Virus record (IMG/VR): IMGVR_UViG_3300027896_002454
Location: 1 to 61,326 of that record
Length of the DNA: 61,326 nt
Reading direction: 5' to 3' (one strand)
Origin: a virus
The notes under the pieces are model-generated. The model was not told where the DNA came from. It was given only the letters and a program-made list of their open reading frames with translations, and ran no database searches. Of the stretch, positions 23,184-31,498 are shown in pieces. The position numbers were made by a program, and so were the translations under genes. Within the stretch, counting starts at the first letter, position 1, and every line of letters begins with the position of its first letter.

Positions 23184-25805
23184 TCATGCTATAGTTAAAA
23201 TTTTATCATTGTTTTCAATTATATCTTTTAGCGTTTTTAACCCATTTTTCGTCATTATCTTATGATTTAATGTACATATCAATTGCTTTCCAGACTCTGT
23301 CGTCAACTTATAAACTTCTTTTTTACCATTTATATGTTTATTCTTTATAGTATTATAAACTATATCATTGTTTTTATCAACAGTTTTAATTTTTCGTCCT
23401 ATATCTTTATTAGATATCTTTGATATTTTTTTCTTTTGTCCATTTTCGAATTCGACCTCAGAGTCTCCGTGTAAACATTTGTTAAATGAATATCCACTAT
23501 ACGATTCAATCCATTCAACAATTTTATCTACTTCATCATCAGTCATATCATTGTATGTTTTGATATCTTCTTTCAATTTCTTAATATATGAAGCATATTT
23601 TTCTTGTGCTTTACCTCTATCTAATAATTTTCTACCAGTTTCTGCTTGTGCGTATGAATAACCAGTCAATTTAGAAAGGATATAAATTAAAGTTTCTTGA
23701 TATACTAATATACCATGAGTTGATTTCAAATATTCTTTAAGAATTGGATGTGGTAAATCTATTTTACTCGGGTCATTTTTCCATTCTGCATACCTATAAG
23801 CCATACCATTACCTAACGTAGCAGGTCTATCTAATGCATTGATAGCTCCAATGTCTTCCCAACAGTCTGGCTTGACCTTCTTAATCAATTTTGACACGCC
23901 GGGACTTTCAAATTGAAACACTCCAACATTTTCTGCTTTAGCAAAGTCTTCTATTAATTTTTTATCATTAACATCTATATTATCAATAGCTTCTCTTAAA
24001 TCTATTCCCTTTGTTTGTTTAACAAGAGCCATAGTATACTTAAATAATGTCAAAGTAGACAATCCTAATGCATCAATTTTTAAGATTCCTAAATCTGATA
24101 AAGCTTTATTAGTCCATGATTCTTCAAATCCAGATACAATTTCTCCATGTATTCTATTAATTGGCATATAATTCCAAATTTGTTTTGGAGTGATTACTAT
24201 ACCACCAGCATGAGTTCCAAAATGTCTAATATTATTAAGCATTCTATCTGCATAGTGAACTATATCCTTATTCTCTTCTAGCCAAGTTTCTAATCTTAAT
24301 AATTCATAATGTTTATCTTTTAAAGACTCTCTTGTGTAATCAAGAATATCTTTAACTTTCCATTTTTTAATATCTGGATTAAAATCTGGAATACTTTTGC
24401 ATACAAAATCAACTTCTCCCTTTGATCTATTCAAAACTCTAACTAAATCTCTAAGAACTCCCTTTATTTGATATGTTCCAAATGTTATAACTTTAGTGAC
24501 ATGTTCTCTACCATATTTGTTTATAACATATTCACTTAATTCTTCTCTTCTTTCAGACTCGATATCAAAATCTATATCAGGATTTGCTACTCTTTCAGGA
24601 TTTAAAAATCTTTCAAAATATAAATCATTTACAATTGGGTCAATATCTGTAATACCAATCAAATATGATATCAAACTTCCGGCAGCAGAACCTCTACCAG
24701 TTCCTACTAAAATACCGTTCTTTTTTGCATAATCAATAATATCCCAAATTACTAAAATGTAATCAGTATAACCTTTGCTTACAAGAATATCATATTCGAA
24801 TTTTATTCTTTTTAGATAAATGTTTATTTTATTTTTATCTATTTTACCACTATCTATCTTTTTCTTTAAACCTTCTTTAGTAATTCTTAATATAAATTCT
24901 TCAGGTTTTTCTTCAGTTCCAGTAATATATATTGGAAAATTATTAACTCCAGTTTCTAATTCATAGTTGCACTTATCATTTATTTCTAAAGTATTATTTA
25001 AACAATCATCTATAAATGTTTCATGATAATCATACCCAAATTGAAGATTAAGCTTTTGAAAATCTTCTCTTGTTTGAAAGAAAAGATTTCTTGCATTAAG
25101 TTTCCAAGATTTTTCATCATCAGGATCTGTATTTCTTTTGATAGCGATAACTAAATCTTGAACTCTATCATCACCTCTTTGAGCATAATGGATATCACCA
25201 GTTAAAATTATTTTTGTCTTAGACTTAGTTGCCCAATCTATAAGTTTTCTATTTAATATTTTTTGATCAGATAATTCGTTTAATTGAATTTCTACATAAA
25301 AATCATCATTAAAATTTTCTTTATATTGATATAATAATTGTATTGCTTCTTCATCTTTGTCTTTTCCAAACAACTGATTAATTTCAGATATAGCACAAGT
25401 TGAAGTAACTATAAGACCTTTTCTATTCTTATATAATTCACTTCTTCTAACTAATGGTTTTCTATAAAAAGTCTTAGTAAATGAATCATAATTTAACTTA
25501 TTTGCATTAACAAAACCATCTTTATTTTTAACTAATACAATTTGATGAGATGTCGGAACTTTTAATTCATATGAATCATCAAACATAAAATCATTATATA
25601 AATAAAATTCACAACCAATTATAGGTTTCACACCATTTTTCTTCATAGTAGTGCAGAAATTATATACATTAGACATGTTGCCATGATCTGTAATACACAT
25701 AGCTTTCATGTCATTTTTCTTTGCTAATTCTGCATACTCTTCAATATTACCAGGTGAATCTAATGTAGATGCTGATGTGTGAGCGTGACAATGAACAAAA
25801 GACAT
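23184..25805 (-). CDS. dnaE: DNA polymerase III alpha, N-terminal part, ending in N-intein
   Basis: Residues 1-776 are DnaE: PHP domain with HCHAHTS (5-11) and DHGN, polymerase palm acids D410/D412 (PDIDFD) and D578 (LKIDALGL), and a fingers/little-finger part that stops exactly at SYSGYSFNK. The last 97 residues are an N-terminal split intein. The PHP metal residues look intact, so it may proofread or hydrolyse pyrophosphate. Use of a C-family polymerase beside T4-like helicase, SSB and UvsX is unusual. The 43 residues closest to the fracture match the SHS-type C-part at 20.6-21.5 kb. Confidence 0.94.
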   Translation of the reverse strand: MSFVHCHAHTSASTLDSPGNIEEYAELAKKNDMKAMCITDHGNMSNVYNFCTTMKKNGVKPIIGCEFYLYNDFMFDDSYELKVPTSHQIVLVKNKDGFVNANKLNYDSFTKTFYRKPLVRRSELYKNRKGLIVTSTCAISEINQLFGKDKDEEAIQLLYQYKENFNDDFYVEIQLNELSDQKILNRKLIDWATKSKTKIILTGDIHYAQRGDDRVQDLVIAIKRNTDPDDEKSWKLNARNLFFQTREDFQKLNLQFGYDYHETFIDDCLNNTLEINDKCNYELETGVNNFPIYITGTEEKPEEFILRITKEGLKKKIDSGKIDKNKINIYLKRIKFEYDILVSKGYTDYILVIWDIIDYAKKNGILVGTGRGSAAGSLISYLIGITDIDPIVNDLYFERFLNPERVANPDIDFDIESERREELSEYVINKYGREHVTKVITFGTYQIKGVLRDLVRVLNRSKGEVDFVCKSIPDFNPDIKKWKVKDILDYTRESLKDKHYELLRLETWLEENKDIVHYADRMLNNIRHFGTHAGGIVITPKQIWNYMPINRIHGEIVSGFEESWTNKALSDLGILKIDALGLSTLTLFKYTMALVKQTKGIDLREAIDNIDVNDKKLIEDFAKAENVGVFQFESPGVSKLIKKVKPDCWEDIGAINALDRPATLGNGMAYRYAEWKNDPSKIDLPHPILKEYLKSTHGILVYQETLIYILSKLTGYSYAQAETGRKLLDRGKAQEKYASYIKKLKEDIKTYNDMTDDEVDKIVEWIESYSGYSFNKCLHGDSEVEFENGQKKKISKISNKDIGRKIKTVDKNNDIVYNTIKNKHINGKKEVYKLTTESGKQLICTLNHKIMTKNGLKTLKDIIENNDKILTIA
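23187..23477 (-). other. N-terminal half of split intein (IntN, 97 residues)
   Basis: Block A starts with Cys (CLHGDSEVEFENGQKKKISK), and block B has the TxxH motif in ICTLNHKIMT. No endonuclease domain is present; the gene simply stops after KILTIA. Cys as nucleophile, with Ser as +1 in the partner, gives the standard splicing chemistry. Confidence 0.9.
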
Positions 25806-25808
25806 TAT

Positions 25809-25901
25809 TTACTTTCTTTTCTTAAAATCGTATATTGCATAAATCATTATACAAATTAATACTAAAAACAAAGTGAAATCTAATGGTTCTGGCATTTTCA
25901 T
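25809..25901 (-). CDS. Small membrane protein (30 residues)
   Basis: ATG overlaps the stop of the preceding gene (TAATG). The product is an acidic start (MPEPLD), one hydrophobic helix (FTLFLVLICIMIYAI) and a basic tail (DFKKRK), an inner-membrane N-out, C-in design. It ends just before dnaE. Function unknown. Confidence 0.5.
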   Translation of the reverse strand: MKMPEPLDFTLFLVLICIMIYAIYDFKKRK

Positions 25902-26242
25902 TATTCTTTCTTATTAGTATCTTCTACTGTTAAATTACTTTGGCTCACAATTTTTACAGGAGGAGCTAGTTGGCCAGCTATACTCATGATCTTCAATCTT
26001 TCCATAGCATAAAATATTCTTTCTATTGCTCCGCAAAGTCTCCAATTCCACACTGTTCTTTTTTCTTTATCTTTACCAGTTGCTATGATAACAAAATCTT
26101 CAATTTCTTCTAATCCTAAAAGTGTTTTAAGATATCCTTTAACTATTTCATTTACGTCGTTATAATAAGCTATTTCTTGTTCTTTAGTCTTTACTTCTGC
26201 TTTAACTTCTTTTGTTTCTTCAACGACTTTTTTCTTTTTCAT
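25901..26242 (-). CDS. Hypothetical protein with Lys/Glu-rich start
   Basis: 113 residues. The first 25 are a charged low-complexity run (KKKKVVEETKEVKAEV). The rest is helical, with a Trp-containing VWNWRLCGAIERIFYAMERL. No family recognised. The start overlaps the next gene upstream by four bases. Confidence 0.5.
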   Translation of the reverse strand: MKKKKVVEETKEVKAEVKTKEQEIAYYNDVNEIVKGYLKTLLGLEEIEDFVIIATGKDKEKRTVWNWRLCGAIERIFYAMERLKIMSIAGQLAPPVKIVSQSNLTVEDTNKKE

Positions 26243-26592
26243 TTTATAAACCTTTCATAGTTTTTATTGTTCTTTTTTACAAATTCTTTATATAATTCAT
26301 CTGCGTCCATACCCCATATTAAAGCTAAATTTATAACAAAATGGAATACATCTATTATTTCTTCTTTAATCTTAAATCTATCAGTATCAAAATGAGCTCC
26401 TGTATCTTTCCATTTAACTTCTGATAATACTTCGTGTATCTCGCTAAATAATTGCAACACAGTGTCTTTAGTCAAATTCTGCAAATCTTGTTCAGAGAAT
26501 GCAGCTTTATCTTTTAACAACTTTCCCAAATTTTTATCTAATGCTATTTGGAAATTCTGTTGTCTTTCAAAAATATTATTTAATTTATCCAT
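26239..26592 (-). CDS. All-alpha NTP pyrophosphatase, dimeric dUTPase-like
   Basis: 117 residues. The paired metal motifs of the MazG/dimeric dUTPase superfamily are visible: FSEIHEVLSEVKW (ExxExxE type) and, about 30 residues on, KIKEEIIDVFHF (ExxD). The ending WGMDADELYKEF..KN..N..R is typical of phage dUTPase_2 proteins. It would hydrolyse dUTP (or dCTP) to the monophosphate, feeding the TS-family enzyme and clearing unwanted dNTPs. Confidence 0.8.
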   Translation of the reverse strand: MDKLNNIFERQQNFQIALDKNLGKLLKDKAAFSEQDLQNLTKDTVLQLFSEIHEVLSEVKWKDTGAHFDTDRFKIKEEIIDVFHFVINLALIWGMDADELYKEFVKKNNKNYERFIK

Positions 26593-26788
26593 TTAAAAGT
26601 TTTTTGTTTGGAGAGTTTGGACCTATATTAGATGTAAATACTTGATTACAATCAATGCATTTATATGTATATGTTCTTTCAGATATAATTTCTCCTTTTT
26701 CGTTTACTACAGTAGGAAATTTTTCTTCTGACATTAAAAAGAACTTAGTTGATTTACATCCAGACGTATTACATTTAAGTTTTTCCAT
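26585..26788 (-). CDS. Small zinc-ribbon protein
   Basis: 67 residues with four cysteines as a zinc ribbon: CNTSGC near the start and CIDC after a beta hairpin. The layout resembles small phage zinc ribbons that bind nucleic acid or act with RNA polymerase. No finer assignment possible. Confidence 0.55.
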   Translation of the reverse strand: MEKLKCNTSGCKSTKFFLMSEEKFPTVVNEKGEIISERTYTYKCIDCNQVFTSNIGPNSPNKKLLNG

Positions 26789-27311
26789 TATTTTCTACCG
26801 AATTTTGTTCTTTAAACTGCTTATCTTTATTTAATGACTCTATTAGATCTTCAGTAGTTTTAATTTTAGTATACATACCATCTAATAGATGAGTAGGCCA
26901 CAATATAGTAATTCTACCTTTTTCATTTATAGTTTTAACACTTGACATTTTCTCATAATATTTTCTAAAAGACGACATCTTAAAATAATATGTAGAATAA
27001 TCATCTTGATAATTTTTATATTTCAATCTAACATATTTTGATTCTGTATTATTAAATAAAGCTTGTGGAATCTTTGTATACATTTTATAATCACCATTTC
27101 TTAAAGTACCACAAACTTTACATTCTATTTTTGTATAATTATATTCTTCTAAAGGAATGATAATATCATAACCAGGATTTAAACCTTCTGCATGAGCAGC
27201 TTCTGGAATATGTTTCTTTATTTCATCTAAAGTTTCTTTAGAAAAGCTATCACCAATTATAGATTGTTCTGAATCTGGATCATAAGTTGATGCTTTTTCT
27301 TCTTCGTTCAC
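26775..27311 (-). CDS. Hypothetical protein with CxxC
   Basis: 178 residues, including one CKVCGTLRNGDYK motif, a Tyr-rich middle (KNYQDDYSTYYF) and an RITILWPTHLLDGMY stretch. Acidic start, basic end. No family recognised. It overlaps both neighbours slightly and belongs to the small-gene run between nrdJ and dnaE. Confidence 0.5.
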   Translation of the reverse strand: MNEEEKASTYDPDSEQSIIGDSFSKETLDEIKKHIPEAAHAEGLNPGYDIIIPLEEYNYTKIECKVCGTLRNGDYKMYTKIPQALFNNTESKYVRLKYKNYQDDYSTYYFKMSSFRKYYEKMSSVKTINEKGRITILWPTHLLDGMYTKIKTTEDLIESLNKDKQFKEQNSVENNGKT

Positions 27312-27520
27312 TTAATTTCTCCTATTAAATCTTTTTCGGTTATATCTTTTAATTGTTTAGTCCAAATAACATTTTTATCATCATCTACTAATGAAAACTC
27401 TACATTTTCCCAAAGTTTAGCGCTTCTAACATTAACATTATTTAATTCTTTAATATAATTGATAACATTAACGTTAAAGAATAATTCCATACCTTTTACT
27501 GTTTTATATAAAATTTTCAT
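27308..27520 (-). CDS. Hypothetical small protein
   Basis: 70 residues from the ATG that overlaps the preceding stop as TAATG; a longer version would have to overlap the membrane-protein gene by 100 bases and read that DNA as a Trp-rich helix, which I reject. Pattern: MKILYKTVKG, then a probable beta/alpha domain with FSLVDDDKNVIW. No family recognised. Confidence 0.5.
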   Translation of the reverse strand: MKILYKTVKGMELFFNVNVINYIKELNNVNVRSAKLWENVEFSLVDDDKNVIWTKQLKDITEKDLIGEIK

Positions 27521-27873
27521 TAAAATAATGATATAATAAATGACGCAATTAATAGCATAATATATGTATTTGGAATAAATTGTCCAAACAATTTGAATCC
27601 ACCATAACCACCAGTAACCCAATCTGTTGATTCTAATTGATCATTTTTATTAAAAAGAAAATATGTAATATCTTCTACTAAAATCCATAATGGCACTGCC
27701 CATAAACAATTATAACAAGTTACTAATGATACTAAAAACATCCATATATGATAATTAAAATTAAAAAATCCTAAAAAATCAGCAGGACCAGGATGAAAAC
27801 CATGATCAAATGCATACTGTTCTGTTCTTCCAAATCCTATCGCAGATAACATTGCTAATATAAAATTAGACAT
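27520..27873 (-). CDS. Membrane protein
   Basis: 117 residues with a hydrophobic central part (MFLVSLVTCYNCLWAVPLWILVEDITYFLF) and a C-terminal helix (NTYIMLLIASFIISLF). The N-terminus is His/Gly/Phe-rich (HGFHPGPADFLGFFNFNYH). Two to three membrane passes. Function unknown. It has its own promoter-like block just upstream. Confidence 0.55.
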   Translation of the reverse strand: MSNFILAMLSAIGFGRTEQYAFDHGFHPGPADFLGFFNFNYHIWMFLVSLVTCYNCLWAVPLWILVEDITYFLFNKNDQLESTDWVTGGYGGFKLFGQFIPNTYIMLLIASFIISLF

Positions 27874-27889
27874 TATATTCTCCTAATTT

Positions 27890-27917
27890 GTATTAATATA
27901 ATAAATTTTTTGTTAAA
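27890..27917 (-). promoter_or_regulatory. Sigma70-like promoter (diverged copy of the cassette)
   Basis: TTTAAC, 16 bases, TAATAC, within TTTTTAACAAAAAATTTATT..., which follows the pattern of the promoter blocks at 19.2 and 22.0 kb; AGGAG follows before the ATG of the membrane protein. Confidence 0.5.
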
Positions 27918-27923
27918 AATAAA

Positions 27924-28181
27924 CTAATCTTTTTTGATAAATTTTCCAGCTAAAATAGTTCCTATATATAAACCAAGAATCCAAAATAAAGCAGAATATT
28001 TATTGTTAATAATACTTACTGTATAAAACCATGTGCAAAAACCAATTAATGAACTATATATAGCTGCAATATTATATCTTTTAATAATTAAATTTTTATC
28101 ATAGAAAACCCATAAAAAATCTATAATCATTCCAGAAATAAAAACAACAAAACTACATAATATAAATTCTAAATCAAACAT
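27924..28181 (-). CDS. Small multi-pass membrane protein
   Basis: 85 residues with three hydrophobic helices (FILCSFVVFISGMIIDFLW, IAAIYSSLIGFCTWFY, SALFWILGLYIGTILAG), short polar loops and a C-terminal KKD. No family recognised. The start overlaps the end of nrdJ by 13 bases. Confidence 0.55.
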   Translation of the reverse strand: MFDLEFILCSFVVFISGMIIDFLWVFYDKNLIIKRYNIAAIYSSLIGFCTWFYTVSIINNKYSALFWILGLYIGTILAGKFIKKD

Positions 28182-30157
28182 GTTTCACCATCACAGTATT
28201 TTTCAGTTAGTTCGTGTACGTCTTCTTTCAACTTTAATGGCTTAATCTTTGATATTAATCTTTCGTATTCTTTTTCTGTGATTGGAATGTATGGAGCTTG
28301 TTCATAACCATGATCTTCTAAAGGTAAAAAACTAACACTTTTAATTCTTGTCTCATATAGCTCTAATGCATCTTTTATTTGGTTAGCTTCGTCTTTCTTA
28401 AAACTAATTGTTACACTTACAGAATTATCACTCCAATAATATTGCATTTGAGCTGTATTTTCCATTTGCTCCCAAAGAGTAACATCTTGCTTTCCTTTAG
28501 TAAAATATTTTTCTTTAATTGGAAAACTAATAACTAAAGAATCTTTAGAATACTTATCTTTTTCTATAATATATCCAGCTTCTTTACAAATCTCTACTAA
28601 AGGACTGTTATCTGATATTCTAATATTTCTAACATAAAATTCAGATTCTGGATAGTGTACACCTGGAGGAACTCCTGGAAGTAATGATACTGTTCCTGAT
28701 GGCTTTACTGTTGTTACTTTAATAGATTTTGGAACGCACAACCAATCAGAATACTGTTCGTCTAACTCTTTAATATAATTATATCCTTTATCACACATTT
28801 CAAGAAATGCTCTTCTTCCAAATTTCTTAAATGCTTGAGTTATTCCACTCATGCTGGTACCGATTCTTCTATTACGCATCATTACTGCGTTTGTTCTTGG
28901 ATCGTGAGTCGGAATAAGAGTTACTGTTTTTGCATAAAGATAGGCATATTTTAAAGTTTTTTGAAAATCATCATATGTTTCATGATTAGAAGGAAATGTT
29001 TCTACTAAATTACATAATTCAAATGATTCAAGTGACATTTCTACGCAAGGATTAAATCCTTTTACTCTAACATCTTTTCCATTTGGTTTATCTTTCATTC
29101 TAGCATATCTTCTAGCATTGTCTAGCCAAACATACCCTGGTTCTCCATTTATTGCTGTAAATTTTGTAAATTTTTCATAATTCATTCCTGCTATGCAAGA
29201 TATGCTATTATTACTTGCCCACCTATGAGAATTAAGTTTTTCTTTATCTTGTTTTAACAATATAAAGAATTCATCTTCTGAATCACCTATAGCTAATTCT
29301 GCAGAACGTCTAACATTTCCGCTAACAACACACTTACCAATACAATTAAATATATCTACTATTTGAGTAGACGTTATTTTTAAAGATATAAAATCTAGTT
29401 GTGATTGAGAAAATGTTTGAATGTAATCTTTTGAAAACTCTGATTTAGTATTGTTTCCAGTAACAATACACATTATTTCATTAACTAATTGTGCTAATGG
29501 CTCTGGTCCAGATGACGTGCCGCCAAAAGTCTTTATTGGTTCTCCTTTTTTCCTAATTTTAGAATAATCTATAGTGGCAGGAAAGTCTGTATTTCCCATA
29601 AAACTTTCTAAAACTGTTTCTACTAATTTTACCCATCCTTCTCTTGTGTCTTCTACTACAAAAGTTCCATTAACTTTGGGTTTTCTTAAAGTAACAGTAT
29701 TTTTTCCTAACGTGTCAAATCCAACGCCAACGCCTAGCATAAGCATATCCATAGCAAATGTAAACGGTGCAGCAAATGAAACATTTATTTCATCTGTAGA
29801 AACAAACGCGCAATTATTAAGTGCACCAGAACCTTTTTTCTCTATTAAATCTAAACTCATAGCCCATAAACCTCTACCAGGCGGTAGAAATTTAAAATCC
29901 CACATACGTTGAAACATTTCTTGCGCAGATTTTTGAGCTTTGTTATCTTTCCACGGAAGTTTTAGTTGCTCACAATGTCTTTTCTGTATTGTATAAACTG
30001 TTTCTATTACTCTTTGTAATGTTTGCCAAAATTCTTCTGATTTTCCATTTTGTAACGTTCTTGCATAAGTACGTTTAAAAACAAAATATCCTAAGGGTCC
30101 CCATTTAGGTTGCTTATTTTTGAATTGTTCTACAAATGATTCTGTTAATCTAAACAA
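28169..30157 (-). CDS. nrdJ: Adenosylcobalamin-dependent (class II) ribonucleotide reductase
   Basis: 662 residues, the single-chain RTPR type. By the Lactobacillus leichmannii scheme the active-site residues are all there: C116 (NNCAFVS), N369, C371 and E373 (NPCVE), C382 (ELCNL), plus the C-terminal thiol relay C655/C660 (CDGETC). It reduces ribonucleotides, most likely triphosphates, to deoxyribonucleotides, needs cobalamin from the host, and works with or without oxygen. No separate small subunit gene is needed or seen. Confidence 0.95.
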   Translation of the reverse strand: MFRLTESFVEQFKNKQPKWGPLGYFVFKRTYARTLQNGKSEEFWQTLQRVIETVYTIQKRHCEQLKLPWKDNKAQKSAQEMFQRMWDFKFLPPGRGLWAMSLDLIEKKGSGALNNCAFVSTDEINVSFAAPFTFAMDMLMLGVGVGFDTLGKNTVTLRKPKVNGTFVVEDTREGWVKLVETVLESFMGNTDFPATIDYSKIRKKGEPIKTFGGTSSGPEPLAQLVNEIMCIVTGNNTKSEFSKDYIQTFSQSQLDFISLKITSTQIVDIFNCIGKCVVSGNVRRSAELAIGDSEDEFFILLKQDKEKLNSHRWASNNSISCIAGMNYEKFTKFTAINGEPGYVWLDNARRYARMKDKPNGKDVRVKGFNPCVEMSLESFELCNLVETFPSNHETYDDFQKTLKYAYLYAKTVTLIPTHDPRTNAVMMRNRRIGTSMSGITQAFKKFGRRAFLEMCDKGYNYIKELDEQYSDWLCVPKSIKVTTVKPSGTVSLLPGVPPGVHYPESEFYVRNIRISDNSPLVEICKEAGYIIEKDKYSKDSLVISFPIKEKYFTKGKQDVTLWEQMENTAQMQYYWSDNSVSVTISFKKDEANQIKDALELYETRIKSVSFLPLEDHGYEQAPYIPITEKEYERLISKIKPLKLKEDVHELTEKYCDGETCLI

Positions 30158-30158
30158 T

Positions 30159-30371
30159 TTATTTCTCCGATTGATCTGTCTTTTTTATGGTCCACCCTCT
30201 ACGTTTCACTTTTTTAATTTCTTCAGATTCTAATTTATATATTAAATCTAAAATATCTTTTATCTCTTTGTGTATTTCTTTTTTAGTTTGTAAATTATTT
30301 CCACAACCTACAAATTTTTCTAAAAGATTATGTAATATATTTTGCAAATCTTTTGTACTATACTCTATCAT
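30159..30371 (-). CDS. Hypothetical small protein
   Basis: 70 residues from the ATG after GAAGGTAA; an earlier TTG would add five residues. Helical and charged, ending KKVKRRGWTIKKTDQSEK. One Cys. No family recognised. It ends one base before nrdJ. Confidence 0.5.
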   Translation of the reverse strand: MIEYSTKDLQNILHNLLEKFVGCGNNLQTKKEIHKEIKDILDLIYKLESEEIKKVKRRGWTIKKTDQSEK

Positions 30372-30564
30372 ATAGATTACCTTCAAAATCCTTTCTATAA
30401 GTTTTAAATTTGTAAGTTTTTTTATCTGTTCTTGTTATAGAAGTAACAAAATTTTTATCTTTATAAAATAAAAAATGCCCACAAAGATATTCTTTTCCTA
30501 TTTTCATTCTATTAGTGTTTTGTTCTATAAAATGTATTTGTTTTAATTCTTTAATGTTTCTCAT
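30358..30564 (-). CDS. Hypothetical small protein
   Basis: 68 residues with a beta-rich pattern (GKEYLCGHFLFYKDKNFVTSITRTDKKTYKFKTY). No motif recognised. It overlaps the next gene's start and shares one base with the FmdB-like gene stop. Confidence 0.5.
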   Translation of the reverse strand: MRNIKELKQIHFIEQNTNRMKIGKEYLCGHFLFYKDKNFVTSITRTDKKTYKFKTYRKDFEGNLYDRV

Positions 30565-30872
30565 TAATGATTATCCTTTGGCATAATATTTTGATAAACA
30601 TCTGAAGATTTTGTTCCTTTTGCTTCTTCTTTCATTAAAGAGGATGTATCTTTTAAAGATCCAGTTGAGTCTCTATGAAATTGTGGTGTCCATCCATCAC
30701 CTTTAAATGAAACCATAGCAGCTGTATATAGCCTTTTATGTTTAGCTTCAGCTCCACATTTAGGACATTTTAGTAATTTTAAAGTGTTTATGTAATCACT
30801 ATATTCACTAAATGGCATTAATTCTTCAAAAGAAGCACTACATGAATTACATAAAAATTCATAAATAGGCAT
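30564..30872 (-). CDS. FmdB-family zinc ribbon protein
   Basis: About 102 residues from MPIYEF, the typical FmdB start, with AAAGGTG upstream. CNSC and CPKCG form the zinc ribbon, and the following KHKRLYTAAMVSFKGDGWTPQFH matches the family's usual tail. FmdB-type proteins are widespread regulators or nucleic-acid-binding proteins of unclear role. Confidence 0.7.
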   Translation of the reverse strand: MPIYEFLCNSCSASFEELMPFSEYSDYINTLKLLKCPKCGAEAKHKRLYTAAMVSFKGDGWTPQFHRDSTGSLKDTSSLMKEEAKGTKSSDVYQNIMPKDNH

Positions 30873-30873
30873 A

Positions 30874-31254
30874 TTATGCTGCACCTTTCACAGTCAACAA
30901 TGTGTCTCTTACAAGTTCTAAATCTTGCTGTTGCTTTTCTAACATGTGATCTGCTTCAAAAAACCTATATGCAGTCTTTGAATCTAATTCTGAAACTTCA
31001 TATTTGAAATATATATCTCCGCCGCCTAATGCATAAAGAGTATATTTGAATAAACTAGATTTTTCGTCTAGTTTTCTAACTATCTTCAATTCTAAAAGTC
31101 TGCCGTGTACTCTATTCTGCAAATCTAATCTAGATGATATGTCAAATAAACAAGTAACTGTATCGTCATCCATTTTTGCAAATTTATCTGGTTGCTTTTC
31201 GAATAAGTCGTATATTAAAGAAACAATTTGATTTCTTATTGTAAATTCGTCCAT
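30874..31254 (-). CDS. Hypothetical protein
   Basis: 126 residues from the ATG after AAAAGGTAAT (protein start MDEFTIRNQI); a longer version would overlap the upstream gene. Helical first half, then a beta stretch around YTLYALGGGDIYFKYEV. No family recognised. Located after the helicase. Confidence 0.5.
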   Translation of the reverse strand: MDEFTIRNQIVSLIYDLFEKQPDKFAKMDDDTVTCLFDISSRLDLQNRVHGRLLELKIVRKLDEKSSLFKYTLYALGGGDIYFKYEVSELDSKTAYRFFEADHMLEKQQQDLELVRDTLLTVKGAA

Positions 31255-31258
31255 ATTA

Positions 31259-31498
31259 TTACCTTTTGCGTTGTGATGGGTCAAAATTGCCAGGCCCTGT
31301 TATGATACCACTATTTATTCTATTTTCTAATTGTTCTATTGCTTTCTTTTCTAAATACTGAGTAGCAAATTGTTTCATAAAATTTCTATATCTTTCTTCA
31401 ATAACAGCAGCTACTTCAATTCTGTTATTTTCATTTCTAAAATCTCTATCTTGAAAATCAGATAAAACTTCAAATGCTATGTCTTTTAATTTTGTCAT
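31259..31498 (-). CDS. Hypothetical small protein
   Basis: 79 residues, helical and charged. The tail GPGNFDPSQRKR looks flexible. No family recognised. ATGA overlap with the helicase stop suggests coupled translation. Confidence 0.5.
   Translation of the reverse strand: MTKLKDIAFEVLSDFQDRDFRNENNRIEVAAVIEERYRNFMKQFATQYLEKKAIEQLENRINSGIITGPGNFDPSQRKR

Noticed and set aside
20588-25805. Two separate dnaE-like genes or a pseudogene instead of a split-intein gene
   Set aside because: The break is exactly at Cys1 and Asn/Ser+1 with intein blocks A, B, F and G on the right sides, and the exteins join without loss at a conserved site.
27308-27622. Longer 104-residue version of the 70-residue gene, starting MGYWWLWWIQ
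   Set aside because: It would overlap a credible membrane-protein gene by 100 bases, and the extra Trp/Tyr-rich stretch looks like that gene read in another frame. TAATG coupling supports the short form.
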